A stretch of 64,000 nucleotides of DNA from NCBI RefSeq assembly GCF_000425025.1, contig NZ_AUKZ01000005.1, positions 95,061 to 159,060 on the forward strand. Direction: 5' to 3'. Origin of the DNA: Streptococcus castoreus DSM 17536 (lineage in GTDB: Bacteria; Bacillota; Bacilli; Lactobacillales; Streptococcaceae). The notes below the pieces were generated by a model. The model ran no database searches and was not told the origin of the DNA. It saw only the letters and a program-made list of their open reading frames with translations. This document shows, in pieces, positions 35,188 through 46,094 of the stretch (positions are counted from its first letter, which is position 1; each line of letters starts with the position of its first letter). The translations under genes were made by a program, and so were the position numbers.

Positions 35188-35979
35188 CTACAAATGGCTA
35201 AAAGGATTGGTTGAGACATCACTCTTTATAATGGTGACATCCCACCCTTGCTCTTTCTTCCATGCTTGTAATTTTTCCCTTATTTTTTCAGTAAAAAGCA
35301 CTTCAATATGGTGACCTGGATCAATCCCCAACAACCCTTCCGTCAACATTTCTTGTGCCGTATGATAGCAAATATCACCTGTAATATAAACCTCTGCCCC
35401 TTTTTGCAAAGCTGCTTGGTAATAGTCAGTACCGCTGCCACCACAAATAGCGATCTTTGAAACCACAGGGTTATCGTTCCCGTAACGAACTAAACGGACC
35501 GCATCTAGTCCGAAAATGGCTTTTATTTTTAATGCCAAATCTTCAATGGACTGCTCCTCAATGATTCCAATACGACCACACCCAAAGCCATCACACGTTT
35601 CAGATAAAATCTCGGTTTCTTTGATACCAAGAAGATCACAAAACCAGTCATTTAAACCTCCTTGAACAATATCAATATTCGTGTGACTAACATAAACCGC
35701 AATATCATGCTTAACCAAATTAAGAAGAATATCACGCTGGGGTGATGATACCAAATCCATGATCCCTTTTTTATAAATAGGCGCATGCTTAGTAATAATT
35801 AAATCAACACCAGCCGCCACCGCTTCTGCAATTGTATTTTCACGGATATCTAGGGTTACCATAACTTTTTGAATTTCTTTATCCAGACTACCAACCTGAA
35901 GACCACAAACATCCCCATCCATAGATAGTTCTGAAGGACAAAAAGCTTCATAGGCAGCAATTAGGGTTTTAACTTTCAT
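35188..35979 (-). CDS. DUF34/NIF3-family metal-binding protein
   Basis: A 263-aa NIF3-like protein, often annotated GTP cyclohydrolase 1 type 2 homologue; the cellular role is unsettled. Visible metal-site residues are KHAPIYKKG (about 64-72), SHTNID (about 100), DPGHHIE and [10 protein letters not shown]. It overlaps the upstream trmK gene by 11 bp, an arrangement common in Firmicutes that suggests coupled expression. ATG 35979 follows a strong AAAGGAGG. Confidence 0.92.
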   Translation of the reverse strand: MKVKTLIAAYEAFCPSELSMDGDVCGLQVGSLDKEIQKVMVTLDIRENTIAEAVAAGVDLIITKHAPIYKKGIMDLVSSPQRDILLNLVKHDIAVYVSHTNIDIVQGGLNDWFCDLLGIKETEILSETCDGFGCGRIGIIEEQSIEDLALKIKAIFGLDAVRLVRYGNDNPVVSKIAICGGSGTDYYQAALQKGAEVYITGDICYHTAQEMLTEGLLGIDPGHHIEVLFTEKIREKLQAWKKEQGWDVTIIKSDVSTNPFSHL

Positions 35980-36655
35980 GGGGGATAACCTCCTTTATTT
36001 GCTTAATTTTTTGAGAAATAGCTATGCGATCTTTTTGATTGGCTTCAGGTACACAAGACAAGGCATAGCATAATTTATCCATTTCACGTTGCCACTTAGT
36101 GACAAAAATAGCTGATTGTTCCTGAGATAAGAATGGTCCAAAACGTAACTCATTAGCTGATAAGTCTTGAAAACCCGGCTCTGCTACAATAATCTCATAG
36201 TATTTATCATTTTCTGCTACAATAGCTTCTGAAACAATCTGAAAAGTATTAGCCGATAGCCAAGCCCGTAGGTCGTCTTCACGGTTATTGGGCTGCAAAA
36301 TTAAACGTCTCACACCCTGCAGTCTATCCTTACCAGCTTCTAAAATCTCGGTAATCAAACGCCCACCCATACCACAAATAGTAATTGCTGTTATCTGATC
36401 TGTCGGTGCGATGGCTGCAAGACCGTTAGCTAGGCGCACATCAATGTGTTTTGACAAACCTGACTGACTGATATTTTTAAGAGCTGATTCATACGGACCT
36501 CTAACCACTTCTCCAGCAACGGCTGCTGAAATGATTCTCTGAGTTATTAAAAAAATAGGTAAATAAGCATGATCACTTCCCACATCCAAGAGTTTTGCCC
36601 CTCTAGGAACATAAGCAGCAACTTGAGCTAAGCGGTTTGATAAATGACTTTCCAT
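35969..36655 (-). CDS. trmK: tRNA (adenine(22)-N1)-methyltransferase TrmK
   Basis: A 228-aa SAM-dependent methyltransferase of the TrmK family, which methylates A22 of tRNA. The SAM motif is [13 protein letters not shown] (about residues 22-33), and the family-specific [15 protein letters not shown] and [16 protein letters not shown] segments are present. It overlaps the DUF34 gene, the usual genomic context. ATG 36655 has only a weak AAAG upstream. Confidence 0.93.
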   Translation of the reverse strand: MESHLSNRLAQVAAYVPRGAKLLDVGSDHAYLPIFLITQRIISAAVAGEVVRGPYESALKNISQSGLSKHIDVRLANGLAAIAPTDQITAITICGMGGRLITEILEAGKDRLQGVRRLILQPNNREDDLRAWLSANTFQIVSEAIVAENDKYYEIIVAEPGFQDLSANELRFGPFLSQEQSAIFVTKWQREMDKLCYALSCVPEANQKDRIAISQKIKQIKEVIPHES

Positions 36656-36722
36656 TATGATGTCTTTCTAAATCGTAATGCTTTTATTATAACAAAATTG
36701 TAACAAAAAAAGAAAACCAAAT

Positions 36723-37379
36723 TTAGGTTTTCGATTTTTTCTGAGTATCTCTATAGTATTTGCAATAACTCTGAACAGGACAAATGGCACACTTGGGATT
36801 CTTAGCCAAACAATGGTAGCGACCGAAAAAAATGAAACGATGATGGGTAATAATCCAGTCTTTTTTAGGGATTTTCTTCATTAAATCTTGCTCAATTTCG
36901 GTCACATCAGCATCCGGTGCTGAAATATTTAAACGCTTGGAAACTCTTGTCACATGGGTATCAACGGCAATCGTAGGAACACCGTACACCTCTGCCAAGA
37001 CCACATTAGCGGTTTTATGGCCCACACCTGATAAGGACTCTAATTCTTTATGGGTTTTAGGAACTTGACCTTTAAAATCGACTAAAATAGCCTGAGCCGT
37101 TTTGATAATATTCTTAGCCTTATTTTTATAAAGCCCTATAGTACGTAAATAATTTTCGACATCTGTTAGATTGGCTGATGCTAAATCCTCAATTTTAGGG
37201 TATCTTTCCCACAAAGCAGGTGTTACTTTATTGACAGCCTTATCTGTTGTTTGAGCAGATAAAATCACTGCAATTAAGAGTTGAAAAGGGGTTTGCCAGT
37301 CCAGTTCACCTTTTGCTTCAGGAAACATATCAGCAATCAATGCCAGAACCTGACGCAAACGTTCTTTTCCTATTCTCAT
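36723..37379 (-). CDS. nth: Endonuclease III
   Basis: A DNA glycosylase/AP lyase that removes oxidised pyrimidines in base-excision repair. The 218-aa protein has the helix-hairpin-helix LESLSGVGHKTANVVLAEVYG with the catalytic Lys, the Asp in AVDTHVTRVSKRL, and the [4Fe-4S] cysteines CLAKNPKCAICPVQSYC at the C-terminus. Its ATG overlaps the dnaD stop by 1 bp; dnaD-nth pairing is typical of Firmicutes. Confidence 0.97.
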   Translation of the reverse strand: MRIGKERLRQVLALIADMFPEAKGELDWQTPFQLLIAVILSAQTTDKAVNKVTPALWERYPKIEDLASANLTDVENYLRTIGLYKNKAKNIIKTAQAILVDFKGQVPKTHKELESLSGVGHKTANVVLAEVYGVPTIAVDTHVTRVSKRLNISAPDADVTEIEQDLMKKIPKKDWIITHHRFIFFGRYHCLAKNPKCAICPVQSYCKYYRDTQKKSKT

Positions 37380-38059
37380 TAGTCACTCCAAAGATCCATC
37401 GCAGCCAGAAAATCATCCGATACTGTTACATTAGAAGAACTGCTAGTTTCTCTTACTCGCTTATGCTCTTCTACTTGTCGACGGTTGACAATCCCCTCCT
37501 TACGCCAATTTCTTAAAATAGCCTGGATATACTTCCAATTCGTTTTGCCATTGAAAACAGCTTCTTTTAAAGCTTCTCGAATCAATTCAGGATCAGTCTT
37601 ATCCTCACGAAGTGTTTTCTCTAAATCTTCAAGTTCAAATGGACTCAAAAATCGACCTAATTCTCGCTCAAATTCGCCAACTAATCCCTTAAATACATTT
37701 TGTTCTGTAGCCGTATCAAGTTCTTCTTGAACCTGACTTGCCAGTAGATGATCTAATTTGACTAGGACCGGACTAGCATCAAAAATAATCTCAATCTCAC
37801 CAGCTAATTCAATGGTTTTCATATCCAAGAGATCTTGGCTAGTCAAAGAAGAGATGATCTTGTTAATATCTGCCACTGACTTTCCAAGAGCATTCGCAAT
37901 TTGACTTGGTGCCAAATCGTCTCGTTTTGTTGTATTTTGAAGATAGAAAAATTGCCAGACTAAAAAATCATCTGTGCTCTTAAAAATATCTTTGTAATGA
38001 AAAAGCAAGGCACTTGGAAGAACCAAGTTACCTGACTTATAATGTTCTAAAAAACTCAT
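37379..38059 (-). CDS. dnaD: DnaD-family primosomal protein
   Basis: DnaD works in replication initiation and primosome assembly in Firmicutes. The 226-aa protein has an N-terminal winged-helix-like region (residues about 1-100) and the C-terminal DnaB_2 domain with EFERELGRFLSPFELEDLEKTL and the YIQAILRNWRKEGI motif. It overlaps nth by 1 bp and follows apt by 62 bp. ATG 38059 is preceded by GAGGGATT. Confidence 0.93.
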   Translation of the reverse strand: MSFLEHYKSGNLVLPSALLFHYKDIFKSTDDFLVWQFFYLQNTTKRDDLAPSQIANALGKSVADINKIISSLTSQDLLDMKTIELAGEIEIIFDASPVLVKLDHLLASQVQEELDTATEQNVFKGLVGEFERELGRFLSPFELEDLEKTLREDKTDPELIREALKEAVFNGKTNWKYIQAILRNWRKEGIVNRRQVEEHKRVRETSSSSNVTVSDDFLAAMDLWSD

Positions 38060-38121
38060 AATCCCTCTATCAAGCTGAATGTACTCAATTCTTCTATCAG
38101 CACTTTTTGACAGCCAATGAC

Positions 38122-38640
38122 TTAGCTAGGAAATTGCATAAGAACTTTACAATCGTAGTTGCCGATAGCCTTACGCCCGTTTAAACCATCCAATTCAATG
38201 AGGAAGGCACAACCTGCAATAATACCACCAAGTTTTTCAACCATGTCAATAGTAGCCTTTACTGTTCCACCTGTTGCTAATAAGTCATCAACAATCAGAA
38301 CACGTTGCCCCGGTTTGATCGCATCAGCATGCATTGTTAAAGTATCAAGACCATACTCTTTTTCATAATCTGCGGATACTACATCTCTTGGTAATTTGCC
38401 TGGTTTGCGAACTGGGGCAAAACCAATACCAAGTTCAACAGCGACAGGACAACCAATGATGAAACCTCGCGCTTCAGGACCAACAATCATATCAATCCCT
38501 TTGTCGCAAGCGTACTGCGCAATTTCTCGAATGGCATAGCTGTAAGCTTTACCGTCAGCCATTAAAGGTGAAATATCACGAAAAATAATACCGTCTTTAG
38601 GGTAATTTTCAATAGATGCAATGTAATTTGTTAAATCCAT
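38122..38640 (-). CDS. apt: Adenine phosphoribosyltransferase
   Basis: Salvages adenine to AMP with PRPP. From ATG 38640 ([17 protein letters not shown]) the protein is 172 aa, the usual length; an upstream TTG in frame adds two residues and is not needed. The PRPP-binding motif [13 protein letters not shown] is present, together with the [14 protein letters not shown] adenine-site segment. It stands between recJ and dnaD. In Bacillus apt is also near recJ, so the context agrees. Confidence 0.97.
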   Translation of the reverse strand: MDLTNYIASIENYPKDGIIFRDISPLMADGKAYSYAIREIAQYACDKGIDMIVGPEARGFIIGCPVAVELGIGFAPVRKPGKLPRDVVSADYEKEYGLDTLTMHADAIKPGQRVLIVDDLLATGGTVKATIDMVEKLGGIIAGCAFLIELDGLNGRKAIGNYDCKVLMQFPS

Positions 38641-38774
38641 AATCAATTCTTTCTAATGGCAATCTGCCAAAAAATAAAATACGCTTCATTATATCACAAA
38701 ATGGTTTTGTCGTAAAATAGGACTTTTGATAAAACCATCAAACAATGACCTGTTCGTTTTACTCTAAGCCTTTT

Positions 38775-40994
38775 CTACGTTTCTGATTGTTCTTTCTGAT
38801 TGGTTAAATAAGCATAGATTTCCTGAGGATTTGCTAAAGCCATCATTTCTTGGAATTTGACTAAGGCTTTTAAGTCTTGATAAATTTGACTTTCAGAAAT
38901 ATCTCGTTTTTGTACATTTGGATTAACCGTCATTAGCCCATCATGAATGGTGACAAAGCCTAATTCATCAAAAATTTGGATCAATTTAACCAATAGAATC
39001 TTCTCAATCTTTAAGTAATGGCTAAGATCAGTTAATTTGTGACGTAAGTCCAATTCAGGAAACTGATAAATGGTTTTGTAGAGTTTGGCAAATTGTTCTC
39101 TACTCCCAAAACCAGTTAGGTAGTAAGGGTTTTTGATGTTATTTTTAAAGTAAATGGCTTCAAATTCCTTATTAATAAACAAACTCTGCCAATCTTTAAA
39201 ATTTTCAGGAATCTCATTGACAAGAATAACATTTGCTTCAGGTTCTTCCTCAATGCTTGGAATACCAATAGGCAGTTTGGCTGTTTTTGATCGGATATCA
39301 AACAACTGTACCCCTTCAACTCGGGCATCTACTAACATTAATTGAATACTAGTATTGCCGTTCCAACGATTAACTGATAAGGTTACTGCTAATTCTAAGC
39401 CACTTGCCTGTTGAAATTCTTGTAGCTGAGCACCACGTCCAAAGGCTAGCACATCAATCTCAGCAATCCCCTTTTTCACTTTAAATTTGAGGTGCTCCTG
39501 TTCTTGCCCCATTGTTCTCGCTTGCCGAACATTGATGTCATCTAAGTAAAAAATAGGTTTAGGGTGGTCCATACCATATGGAGCTAGTTTTTCCAAACTT
39601 TTTAAAGTTTCAAGACTTAACTCCTCAAAATTTAACTTCTCATCAATCTGAAGCGTATTTTTAGCAGTCTGATCAAGCCCACGTTCTAATACAAACTGAC
39701 AGAGCAGATCTGACAAGGCTTCTAAGTTGTCAACTGGTAAGGTCATTCCTGCTGCACTAGCATGTCCTCCAAAGGCAGTAAATAAGTCACGTTGTCCATT
39801 TAAAGCCTCAAAAATATTAACGGCTTCTAAACTTCTAGCAGACCCTTTTGCAAAGCCATTATCAATAGCTAAAACCACAACAGTTTGCCCAATTTCTTCC
39901 ATAATTCGACCAGCCACAATACCTAAAACACCCGGATGCCAGCCTGCCTGCGCCAAAACTTGAACTGGCTTGTTGGGATCAACCATGACCATGGCTTGAT
40001 TAAAGATGTCTTGAACCAAGCCTTTGCGCTCATCATTTTTTTCCTTAATCATTAAAGCAATGCTTTGGGCTTCTTGATCATCAAAACCTGTTAATAACTC
40101 AATAGCAGGATTAGGATCATCTAAACGTCCTAAAGCATTTAACTGAGGAGCAATTTGAAAACCAACCATCTCTTCATTAAAGTGTTCTGTATCAATGTTG
40201 GATAAAGTCATCAATTCTTGCAAGCCAACACGTTCAGTGTGTTTTAATATCCTGAGTCCATTTTTTACCAAGACACGATTTTCATCTGTTAAACTGACCA
40301 TATCAGCGATAGTTCCAATGGCTACTAAATCTAAACATTCCATGGGAATCGTTTCCAAAAGTGCTGTTGCCAATTTAAAAGCAACACCGCACCCTGCTAA
40401 CTGTTTGAATGGGTAATCCGCATCAGGGTGCTCTGGGTGAATAATCGCATAAGCCTTTGGCAATTCTTTAGGAAGGCTATGGTGGTCAGTCACCACAACA
40501 TCAACACCTTGTGCTTGCGCATAACTAATGGCTTCATGCCCTGACACACCATTATCAACTGTGATAATCAAGGACACCGCTTCTTGTTCAATAAAGTATT
40601 TGTAAACACTCTGGTTAGGGCCATAACCATCAGTAAAACGATTAGGGAGATAAACCAAAGGCTCTGCTCCCAGCATATCAAGAGTTTCTTTGATAATAGC
40701 TGCAGAAGTCATTCCATCTGCATCATAATCACCATAAATAAGGATTTGTTCTCCGGTTTCAATGGCTTCGCGAATCCTTAGCACAGCTTTTTCCATGTCA
40801 TGGAGCAAATAAGGATCATGTAATTGGGATAAATCAGCTGTCAAAAAGTCGTCCAAAGCTTTTTCCGTGACAATCCCACGGTCATAAATAATTTGGGCTG
40901 CTAACTTTGTAAGACCTTTGGTTTTTGCTAACTTAAAGAAGCCATCATTTGTTTTTTTTTCCTCTATGTTCCAGTTATATTTGGATTTAATCAT
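38775..40994 (-). CDS. recJ: Single-strand-specific 5'-3' exonuclease RecJ
   Basis: RecJ degrades single-stranded DNA in recombination and mismatch/base-excision repair. The 739-aa protein has the DHH phosphoesterase motifs YGDYDADGMTSAAI, ITVDNGVSG and VVTDHHSLP, the DHHA1 segment with GGHASAAGMTLP, and an OB region. A C-terminal extension of about 190 residues is typical of Firmicute RecJ. The ATG overlaps the upstream SDR gene by 4 bp (ATGA). Confidence 0.96.
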   Translation of the reverse strand: MIKSKYNWNIEEKKTNDGFFKLAKTKGLTKLAAQIIYDRGIVTEKALDDFLTADLSQLHDPYLLHDMEKAVLRIREAIETGEQILIYGDYDADGMTSAAIIKETLDMLGAEPLVYLPNRFTDGYGPNQSVYKYFIEQEAVSLIITVDNGVSGHEAISYAQAQGVDVVVTDHHSLPKELPKAYAIIHPEHPDADYPFKQLAGCGVAFKLATALLETIPMECLDLVAIGTIADMVSLTDENRVLVKNGLRILKHTERVGLQELMTLSNIDTEHFNEEMVGFQIAPQLNALGRLDDPNPAIELLTGFDDQEAQSIALMIKEKNDERKGLVQDIFNQAMVMVDPNKPVQVLAQAGWHPGVLGIVAGRIMEEIGQTVVVLAIDNGFAKGSARSLEAVNIFEALNGQRDLFTAFGGHASAAGMTLPVDNLEALSDLLCQFVLERGLDQTAKNTLQIDEKLNFEELSLETLKSLEKLAPYGMDHPKPIFYLDDINVRQARTMGQEQEHLKFKVKKGIAEIDVLAFGRGAQLQEFQQASGLELAVTLSVNRWNGNTSIQLMLVDARVEGVQLFDIRSKTAKLPIGIPSIEEEPEANVILVNEIPENFKDWQSLFINKEFEAIYFKNNIKNPYYLTGFGSREQFAKLYKTIYQFPELDLRHKLTDLSHYLKIEKILLVKLIQIFDELGFVTIHDGLMTVNPNVQKRDISESQIYQDLKALVKFQEMMALANPQEIYAYLTNQKEQSET

Positions 40995-41755
40995 TTATAA
41001 TTAAATACCTTTCTTGCGAGATAATCAGATAATTTTGGAAAAAGAACATAAAACTTATGGATTGCTGCTAAGCTAACTGGCAAGTTCAGTTCTCGTTTAT
41101 TTTTTCCAATGATTGAAGCAATGCGTCTGGCAACCTGATCGGCCTGTAGCGTAAATTTAGCAACACTTGCCAAATAATTTCCAAACGGATCTGCCTGCTC
41201 AAAAAACTTGGTGGCAATGGGACCTGGATTCACGGTGGTGACATAAACACCCTTATCCGCCAACTCCAAGCGAAGAGCATTAGAAAAACCGATAAGGGCA
41301 AACTTGCTTGCAGAATAAACACTTGATTTAACAGATGCTATCAAACCTGCCATCGAGGCAATGGTAATGAGGTGTCCTTGCCCTTGCTCTGCCATTTTTT
41401 GTCCAACTAAGCGAGCAAAATGAATGCTAGCTAGGCTATTGACTTGAAACATGTCCGCTATTTCTGTAGCTGAAAAGTCATCAAAAGTCTTGAAAGCCCC
41501 ATAGCCAGCGTTATTAATCAAAACATCTATTCGCCCATAACTCTGATAAATCTGGTTGACCATTTCTTCAATCGCAATTGGATTTGTAATATCCAGTTCA
41601 AAACACACTTTGTTGTCAATATGACGGTAACAGTGTTCTAGACGCTCTTTGTTACGTCCTAATAGAACCAGGTTATCTTCCTTGGGTAATTGCTTAACAA
41701 TTGCTTGTGCAAGACCCCCCGAAGCTCCTGTGATAACAATTATTCTTTGTGCCAT
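40991..41755 (-). CDS. Short-chain dehydrogenase/reductase
   Basis: A 254-aa classical SDR enzyme. The NAD(P)-binding motif is TGASGGLAQAI (residues about 8-18), with the NNAGYG motif, the catalytic Ser and YSASK Tyr-Lys pair, and a PGPIATKFF segment. Substrate unknown. It sits in the gene string rnz-SDR-recJ, overlapping rnz by 1 bp and recJ by 4 bp; the same order is found in other streptococci. No signal peptide; a basic C-terminus ends KVFNYK. Confidence 0.9.
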   Translation of the reverse strand: MAQRIIVITGASGGLAQAIVKQLPKEDNLVLLGRNKERLEHCYRHIDNKVCFELDITNPIAIEEMVNQIYQSYGRIDVLINNAGYGAFKTFDDFSATEIADMFQVNSLASIHFARLVGQKMAEQGQGHLITIASMAGLIASVKSSVYSASKFALIGFSNALRLELADKGVYVTTVNPGPIATKFFEQADPFGNYLASVAKFTLQADQVARRIASIIGKNKRELNLPVSLAAIHKFYVLFPKLSDYLARKVFNYK

Positions 41756-42684
41756 TAAATGATCACTTCCTCTAAGTCTCGTACGACCTTAACATTTTCA
41801 AAAATAGTAGCGGCATCTTTTTCCATTTGGCGGCAATCACGCCCTAAAAAACGTGCAGAAACATGGTTAAGTAAAAGACGCTTTGCGCCAGCATCATGAG
41901 CAATTTGTGCGGCTTGCATGTTGGTTGAATGCCCATGGTTGCGAGCAATGCGCTCATCACCTTTACCATAGGTTGATTCATGGATTAACACATCCGCATC
42001 TTGAGCCAGCTTGACACTAGCAGATGTTTTTCGTGTATCACCAATAATGGTAATAATTTTTCCTTTTTTAGGGGCTGAAATAAAATCTTTAGCATAAATA
42101 ATGGTGCCATCCTCAAGCGTAATGTTTTGCCCATTTTTAATTTTTCCAAACAGTGGACCAAAAGGAACCCCTACTGCTTTCAAGGCTTCAGCATCCAAAG
42201 TACCTTCAAGATCTTTTTGAACCACTCGGTAACCCATACAAAAGATGGTATGTGCCAAGCGTTCAGCATAGACTAAAAATTTGTCTGTTTCCATGATTTT
42301 ACCTAACGATTTTTCATCAAATTCGTGAAAATGAATCTTATAAGGCAGGCGAGAACCAGAAATTTTTAAGCTGGTTAGAACATAGGATTTAATCCCAACA
42401 GGTCCATAAATATCAAGGTCTGTTTGTTCCTCACTGGCTTGGAATGCCCGACTAGCCAAAAAGCCAGGCAAGCCAAAAATATGGTCACCGTGTAAATGGG
42501 TAATAAAAATCTTTTTTATTTTACGAGGTTTAATGGTTGTTTCTAAAATTTGTCTTTGGGTACCTTCGCCACAATCAAACATCCAAACTTCGTTGATTTC
42601 GTCTAATAGTTTTAACACTAAACTTGATACATTTCGTTGTTTGGCCGGCTGACCAGCCCCTGTCCCTAAAAATTGTAATTCCAT
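41755..42684 (-). CDS. rnz: Ribonuclease Z
   Basis: RNase Z cuts the 3' trailer of tRNA precursors lacking an encoded CCA. The 309-aa metallo-beta-lactamase-fold protein has the Zn motif [13 protein letters not shown] (about residues 60-72), the [26 protein letters not shown] segment and [10 protein letters not shown]. Length is normal for the short bacterial form. Its stop overlaps the SDR start. ATG 42684 has a weak AGAAAG upstream. Confidence 0.95.
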   Translation of the reverse strand: MELQFLGTGAGQPAKQRNVSSLVLKLLDEINEVWMFDCGEGTQRQILETTIKPRKIKKIFITHLHGDHIFGLPGFLASRAFQASEEQTDLDIYGPVGIKSYVLTSLKISGSRLPYKIHFHEFDEKSLGKIMETDKFLVYAERLAHTIFCMGYRVVQKDLEGTLDAEALKAVGVPFGPLFGKIKNGQNITLEDGTIIYAKDFISAPKKGKIITIIGDTRKTSASVKLAQDADVLIHESTYGKGDERIARNHGHSTNMQAAQIAHDAGAKRLLLNHVSARFLGRDCRQMEKDAATIFENVKVVRDLEEVII

Positions 42685-42698
42685 ACAGTCTATTCTTT

Positions 42699-43334
42699 CT
42701 ATTGGGTAATGTAAATCATAAATTCTCGTTGTGCAAAATCATAGTACTTTTGTCCTGAAAAAGCTTGACTTAACATCACTAATTCGTCGCAGTTAAACCC
42801 TTTAAGCAAAATCACATCATTTTTTAGACGATAGATTTTGGACAACAAGACCTCTTCTGGTGTTAGGTCTTGAAGCTGCTCCTGTTCAAAGTGACAAGCT
42901 TTCATTTTTGTATATCCACTTTCTTCATAAACCATGTAATGTGGAAAAATTTGCGTTAATTCAAAAAAGAGTTTTGGGTCATTAGGTTCTTCTTTTTCTG
43001 AAAAAACAAGAGCGACTTCTTGGTCATTTTGATAAGAAAAACCATACGCCTTTCCAGATAAATTGAGACGCACAAAGGGCTTAACTTCCTCAAATGACGG
43101 CTGAACAGTAAAAAAACCCAAGGCTTTAGAGAGCTTAAAATAGTAATCTGTCGCAGCTTGTGGCGACTGTTTCTGATATATTTCAGCAAAATAAGCATTA
43201 ATTACACTGGGTGGCGGAGTAATAAAAGCTAATTGTTGTTGGTCTGTCAAGCCTGCTAATTGTTGTTTTAAATAGTTGGTATCTAGACTTGTAAATCCGC
43301 CATAGGTTTTAGCTAAATCAATATAATCACTCAT
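42699..43334 (-). CDS. Conserved streptococcal protein of unknown function between hflX and rnz
   Basis: About 211 aa from ATG 43334 ([14 protein letters not shown]), which overlaps the hflX stop by 8 bp. An in-frame ATG at 43403 would overlap hflX by 77 bp and is less likely, since GGAGA lies about 13 nt before 43334. Soluble, acidic and aromatic-rich, with no membrane segment. I recall an equivalent gene in the same position in S. pneumoniae, between hflX and rnz. No known domain recognised, and no function is assigned. Confidence 0.78.
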   Translation of the reverse strand: MSDYIDLAKTYGGFTSLDTNYLKQQLAGLTDQQQLAFITPPPSVINAYFAEIYQKQSPQAATDYYFKLSKALGFFTVQPSFEEVKPFVRLNLSGKAYGFSYQNDQEVALVFSEKEEPNDPKLFFELTQIFPHYMVYEESGYTKMKACHFEQEQLQDLTPEEVLLSKIYRLKNDVILLKGFNCDELVMLSQAFSGQKYYDFAQREFMIYITQ

Positions 43335-44565
43335 AAAAGTCATCAAGTCTCCATTGCTGTTTTTTGGAAATATAACCCGAAACCTCTTCTGTTTCTTGGT
43401 CAAAGATGTAATGATCTAAAAAGGCAACACGATTCAACTCATAAAGTTTATAAGCCTTGTTTTGATGAACTTTAATGGTAAAAGGCACAAAAAGGTCACG
43501 AATCTGATCAATAATCAAACGTCTCAAAAGGTCTTTACTCTCTTTTAAACGTGCTGAAATCCTAACATTTGGAAAAGTGGTTGCTGTTAGATGCTCTGCC
43601 ATATCCATTTTGTTATAGATTGCTAAACGGGGAATATCAAGCATATCTAACTCTTTGAGCAGGTCCAAAACAACCTTTTCTTGCTCACTATGATTAGGAT
43701 CACTGGCATCAATCACGTGCAGAAGCAAATCAACATGTCGACTTTCTTCCAAAGTTGACTTAAAAGCAGCCACTAATTCTGTTGGTAAATCTTGGATAAA
43801 GCCTACAGTATCTGTTAAGGTTGCCTGAAACCGGTTTTGGAGATAAATCTGTTTGGTCGTAGCATCCAAAGTTGCAAACAATTCATTAGCTTCATAATGG
43901 CTATCTTCTGTCAACAGATTCATAATGGTTGACTTTCCTGCATTGGTGTAGCCAATCAGACCAATCTTGAAAGCATCTGAATTAACACGACGATCTCTAA
44001 TGATTTGACGATTTTTCTCCACTTGAGTCAACTGACTTTCAATGTCTGCAATTTGATTGCGAATAGAACGCCGGTTTAATTCTAATTGGCTTTCACCAGG
44101 TCCACGACTACCAATTCCACCTGCTTGACGACTCAGCATGATCCCCTGTCCCATTAATCGAGGTAACATATATTTAAGTTGGGCTAGGTGAACCTGTAAT
44201 TTCCCTTCATGACTCCTGGCACGCATCGCAAAAATATCTAAAATTAACTGCATGCGATCAATCACTTTAATCCCTAATGCGACTTCTAAGTTAGCATTTT
44301 GTCTAGCGGTCAGCCGATTATTGACAATAACCGTATTAATCTCATCAGCGTCTACGATGGCTTTAATTTCATCCAATTTCCCTGATCCAACAAATGTTTT
44401 ACTGTCATAACGCTCACGCTTTTGGGTAAAGCTCCCCACAACATTTGCCCCGGCTGTTTTGGCAAGATTAGCAAGTTCGGTCATAGACATGTCAAATTGC
44501 TCCATTGTCTGAAGAGCAACCCCTAATAAGATAACCCTCTCTTGTTGGGTTTTTGTATCAATCAT
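43327..44565 (-). CDS. hflX: GTPase HflX
   Basis: HflX binds the 50S subunit and splits stalled or hibernating ribosomes. The 412-aa protein has the N-terminal HflX domain, the Gly-rich GQGIMLSRQAGGIGSRGPGES linker, the P-loop GYTNAGKSTIMNLL (residues about 200), DTVGFIQDLP and NKMD motifs. ATG 44565 has no strong Shine-Dalgarno sequence. It lies downstream of miaA, as in other streptococci, separated by 272 bp. Confidence 0.95.
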   Translation of the reverse strand: MIDTKTQQERVILLGVALQTMEQFDMSMTELANLAKTAGANVVGSFTQKRERYDSKTFVGSGKLDEIKAIVDADEINTVIVNNRLTARQNANLEVALGIKVIDRMQLILDIFAMRARSHEGKLQVHLAQLKYMLPRLMGQGIMLSRQAGGIGSRGPGESQLELNRRSIRNQIADIESQLTQVEKNRQIIRDRRVNSDAFKIGLIGYTNAGKSTIMNLLTEDSHYEANELFATLDATTKQIYLQNRFQATLTDTVGFIQDLPTELVAAFKSTLEESRHVDLLLHVIDASDPNHSEQEKVVLDLLKELDMLDIPRLAIYNKMDMAEHLTATTFPNVRISARLKESKDLLRRLIIDQIRDLFVPFTIKVHQNKAYKLYELNRVAFLDHYIFDQETEEVSGYISKKQQWRLDDFYE

Positions 44566-44837
44566 AAATGCTGCTAATCCTCCAAATTTCGTAATCTTTA
44601 TTATAACACATTCTAAGATGATTCTACTAACTTCAAGTTAATAATTCACGGCAAACACATGCAGCTATTCAACGAACAAAAACCAATTTATAGTTTCTCC
44701 TAAATCAATTCTAACATTCAGACTAAATGCCATTAGAAAACTTTGGTTTTGTCATCTCAAGTGTCTACTATCTCTATCTCAGATGATCATCACTTATTCT
44801 GAAACATCATGGGATTTTCATCCTGCATCTTGTGTGA

Positions 44838-45737
44838 CTAACACTTCTCCTTCTGCTCAAGAAAAGCTTTGACCTTATCATGTACCACTTGAGGGTAGTT
44901 AGGGGCTGTTATCGTGTTAAAAGTAACCATCATCCGGTTACGAAACCAAGTTAATTGGCGCTTCGCAAATCGCCTGGTATTTTGTTTCAAATGCTGGCTA
45001 GCCTCTTCCAAACTCATCTCTCCTGCAAAATAGGGGAATAATTCTTTGTAACCTATGCCACGACTCGCTTGGACAGTCGGATAATGCTCATATAACCATT
45101 TTGCTTCTTCTAACAAACCTGATTCAAGCATTTTATCAACACGCTGATTTACACGGTCATAGATAAGCTGGCGGTCATCATTCAAGCCAATCAACAGCGA
45201 GTCATAAGCGGTTTCGTCATTTTTTAAATCACCTGCAAACCTGTCCAATTCAAGTGCTCGAATGGCCCGCCTACGATTTATTTGCTCAATCGCAATCCCT
45301 TTTTCCAGCAACAGTTGATAAAGGAGGTCATCGGAAAATTGTTCCAGAATGTGACGATAAGCTTTAACAGCTTCTTGATCAACCTTTCCTCCTAGATGAT
45401 ACCCCTCTAATAGACTTTGAAGATACAAGCCAGTCCCTCCAACAATAATCGGTAACTTCCCTCGACTAACTACCTCTGCAATGGCAAGTTTGGCATCTTG
45501 AACAAAATCATATGCCGAATAAGACTCTGTCACTTCACGAATATCAATCAAGTGATGAACAGCCGCTGCTTGCTCCGCCATACTTGCCTTGGCTGTTCCG
45601 ATGTCCAAATGACGATAAACCTGCTGGCTATCACCAGAGATAATCTCCCCATTAAACGCTTGTGCTAGATCAATTCCTAGTGCCGTTTTTCCAACAGCTG
45701 TCGGGCCCACAATTACAACTAGTTTTATTTTTGTCAT
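44838..45737 (-). CDS. miaA: tRNA dimethylallyltransferase
   Basis: MiaA adds a dimethylallyl group to A37 of tRNAs reading UNN codons. The 299-aa protein has the P-loop [16 protein letters not shown], the [19 protein letters not shown] substrate motif, the [14 protein letters not shown] segment and the C-terminal [13 protein letters not shown] motif. Length is slightly short but normal for streptococci. The mevalonate genes near 61-63 kb supply the isoprenoid precursor pathway. Confidence 0.96.
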   Translation of the reverse strand: MTKIKLVVIVGPTAVGKTALGIDLAQAFNGEIISGDSQQVYRHLDIGTAKASMAEQAAAVHHLIDIREVTESYSAYDFVQDAKLAIAEVVSRGKLPIIVGGTGLYLQSLLEGYHLGGKVDQEAVKAYRHILEQFSDDLLYQLLLEKGIAIEQINRRRAIRALELDRFAGDLKNDETAYDSLLIGLNDDRQLIYDRVNQRVDKMLESGLLEEAKWLYEHYPTVQASRGIGYKELFPYFAGEMSLEEASQHLKQNTRRFAKRQLTWFRNRMMVTFNTITAPNYPQVVHDKVKAFLEQKEKC

Positions 45738-45865
45738 TTTTTTCTTTCTATTTGGAAAAGCATATAAAAAACGCCTTTCGCTTGAAAATTATATCATTTT
45801 TCGTTACCATATATTATAACATAAGATTCAAGGACAACTAAGGTCCCTAGAAATGGAGAATTGTC

Positions 45866-46042
45866 ATGACTAAAAAATATCAATTTGCTAAAGGTCTGGT
45901 GACTGGTGTGTTTGCAACTGTCGCAACCGTTGCTGGTGCTATCTTTGCTGTTAAGAAAACAATCATTGAGCCTGAAGAAGAAAAAGCAGCTTTCGTTGAA
46001 GAAAATCGTAAAAAAGCAGCTCGTCGTCGTGTTACACGCTAA
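45866..46042 (+). CDS. DUF3042-family small membrane peptide
   Basis: A 58-aa protein (MTKKYQFAKGLVTGVFATV...RRVTR). It has one hydrophobic segment at about residues 10-29, a charged acidic stretch IEPEEEKAAFVEEN, and a basic C-terminus. It matches my memory of the DUF3042 family, widespread in lactic acid bacteria and streptococci; function unknown. ATG 45866 is preceded by GGAGAATT. It is divergent from miaA and ends 25 bp before a terminator, so it is a single-gene transcript. Confidence 0.85.
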   Translation: MTKKYQFAKGLVTGVFATVATVAGAIFAVKKTIIEPEEEKAAFVEENRKKAARRRVTR

Positions 46043-46066
46043 TAATTAACCATATGAATATGTTAA

Positions 46067-46094
46067 AGAGGCTAGTACATCTGTATTAGCCTCT
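46067..46094 (+). terminator. Terminator after the DUF3042 gene
   Basis: Stem AGAGGCTA (46067-46074) / TAGCCTCT (46087-46094) with a 12-nt loop, followed by GTTTG. Confidence 0.7.
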
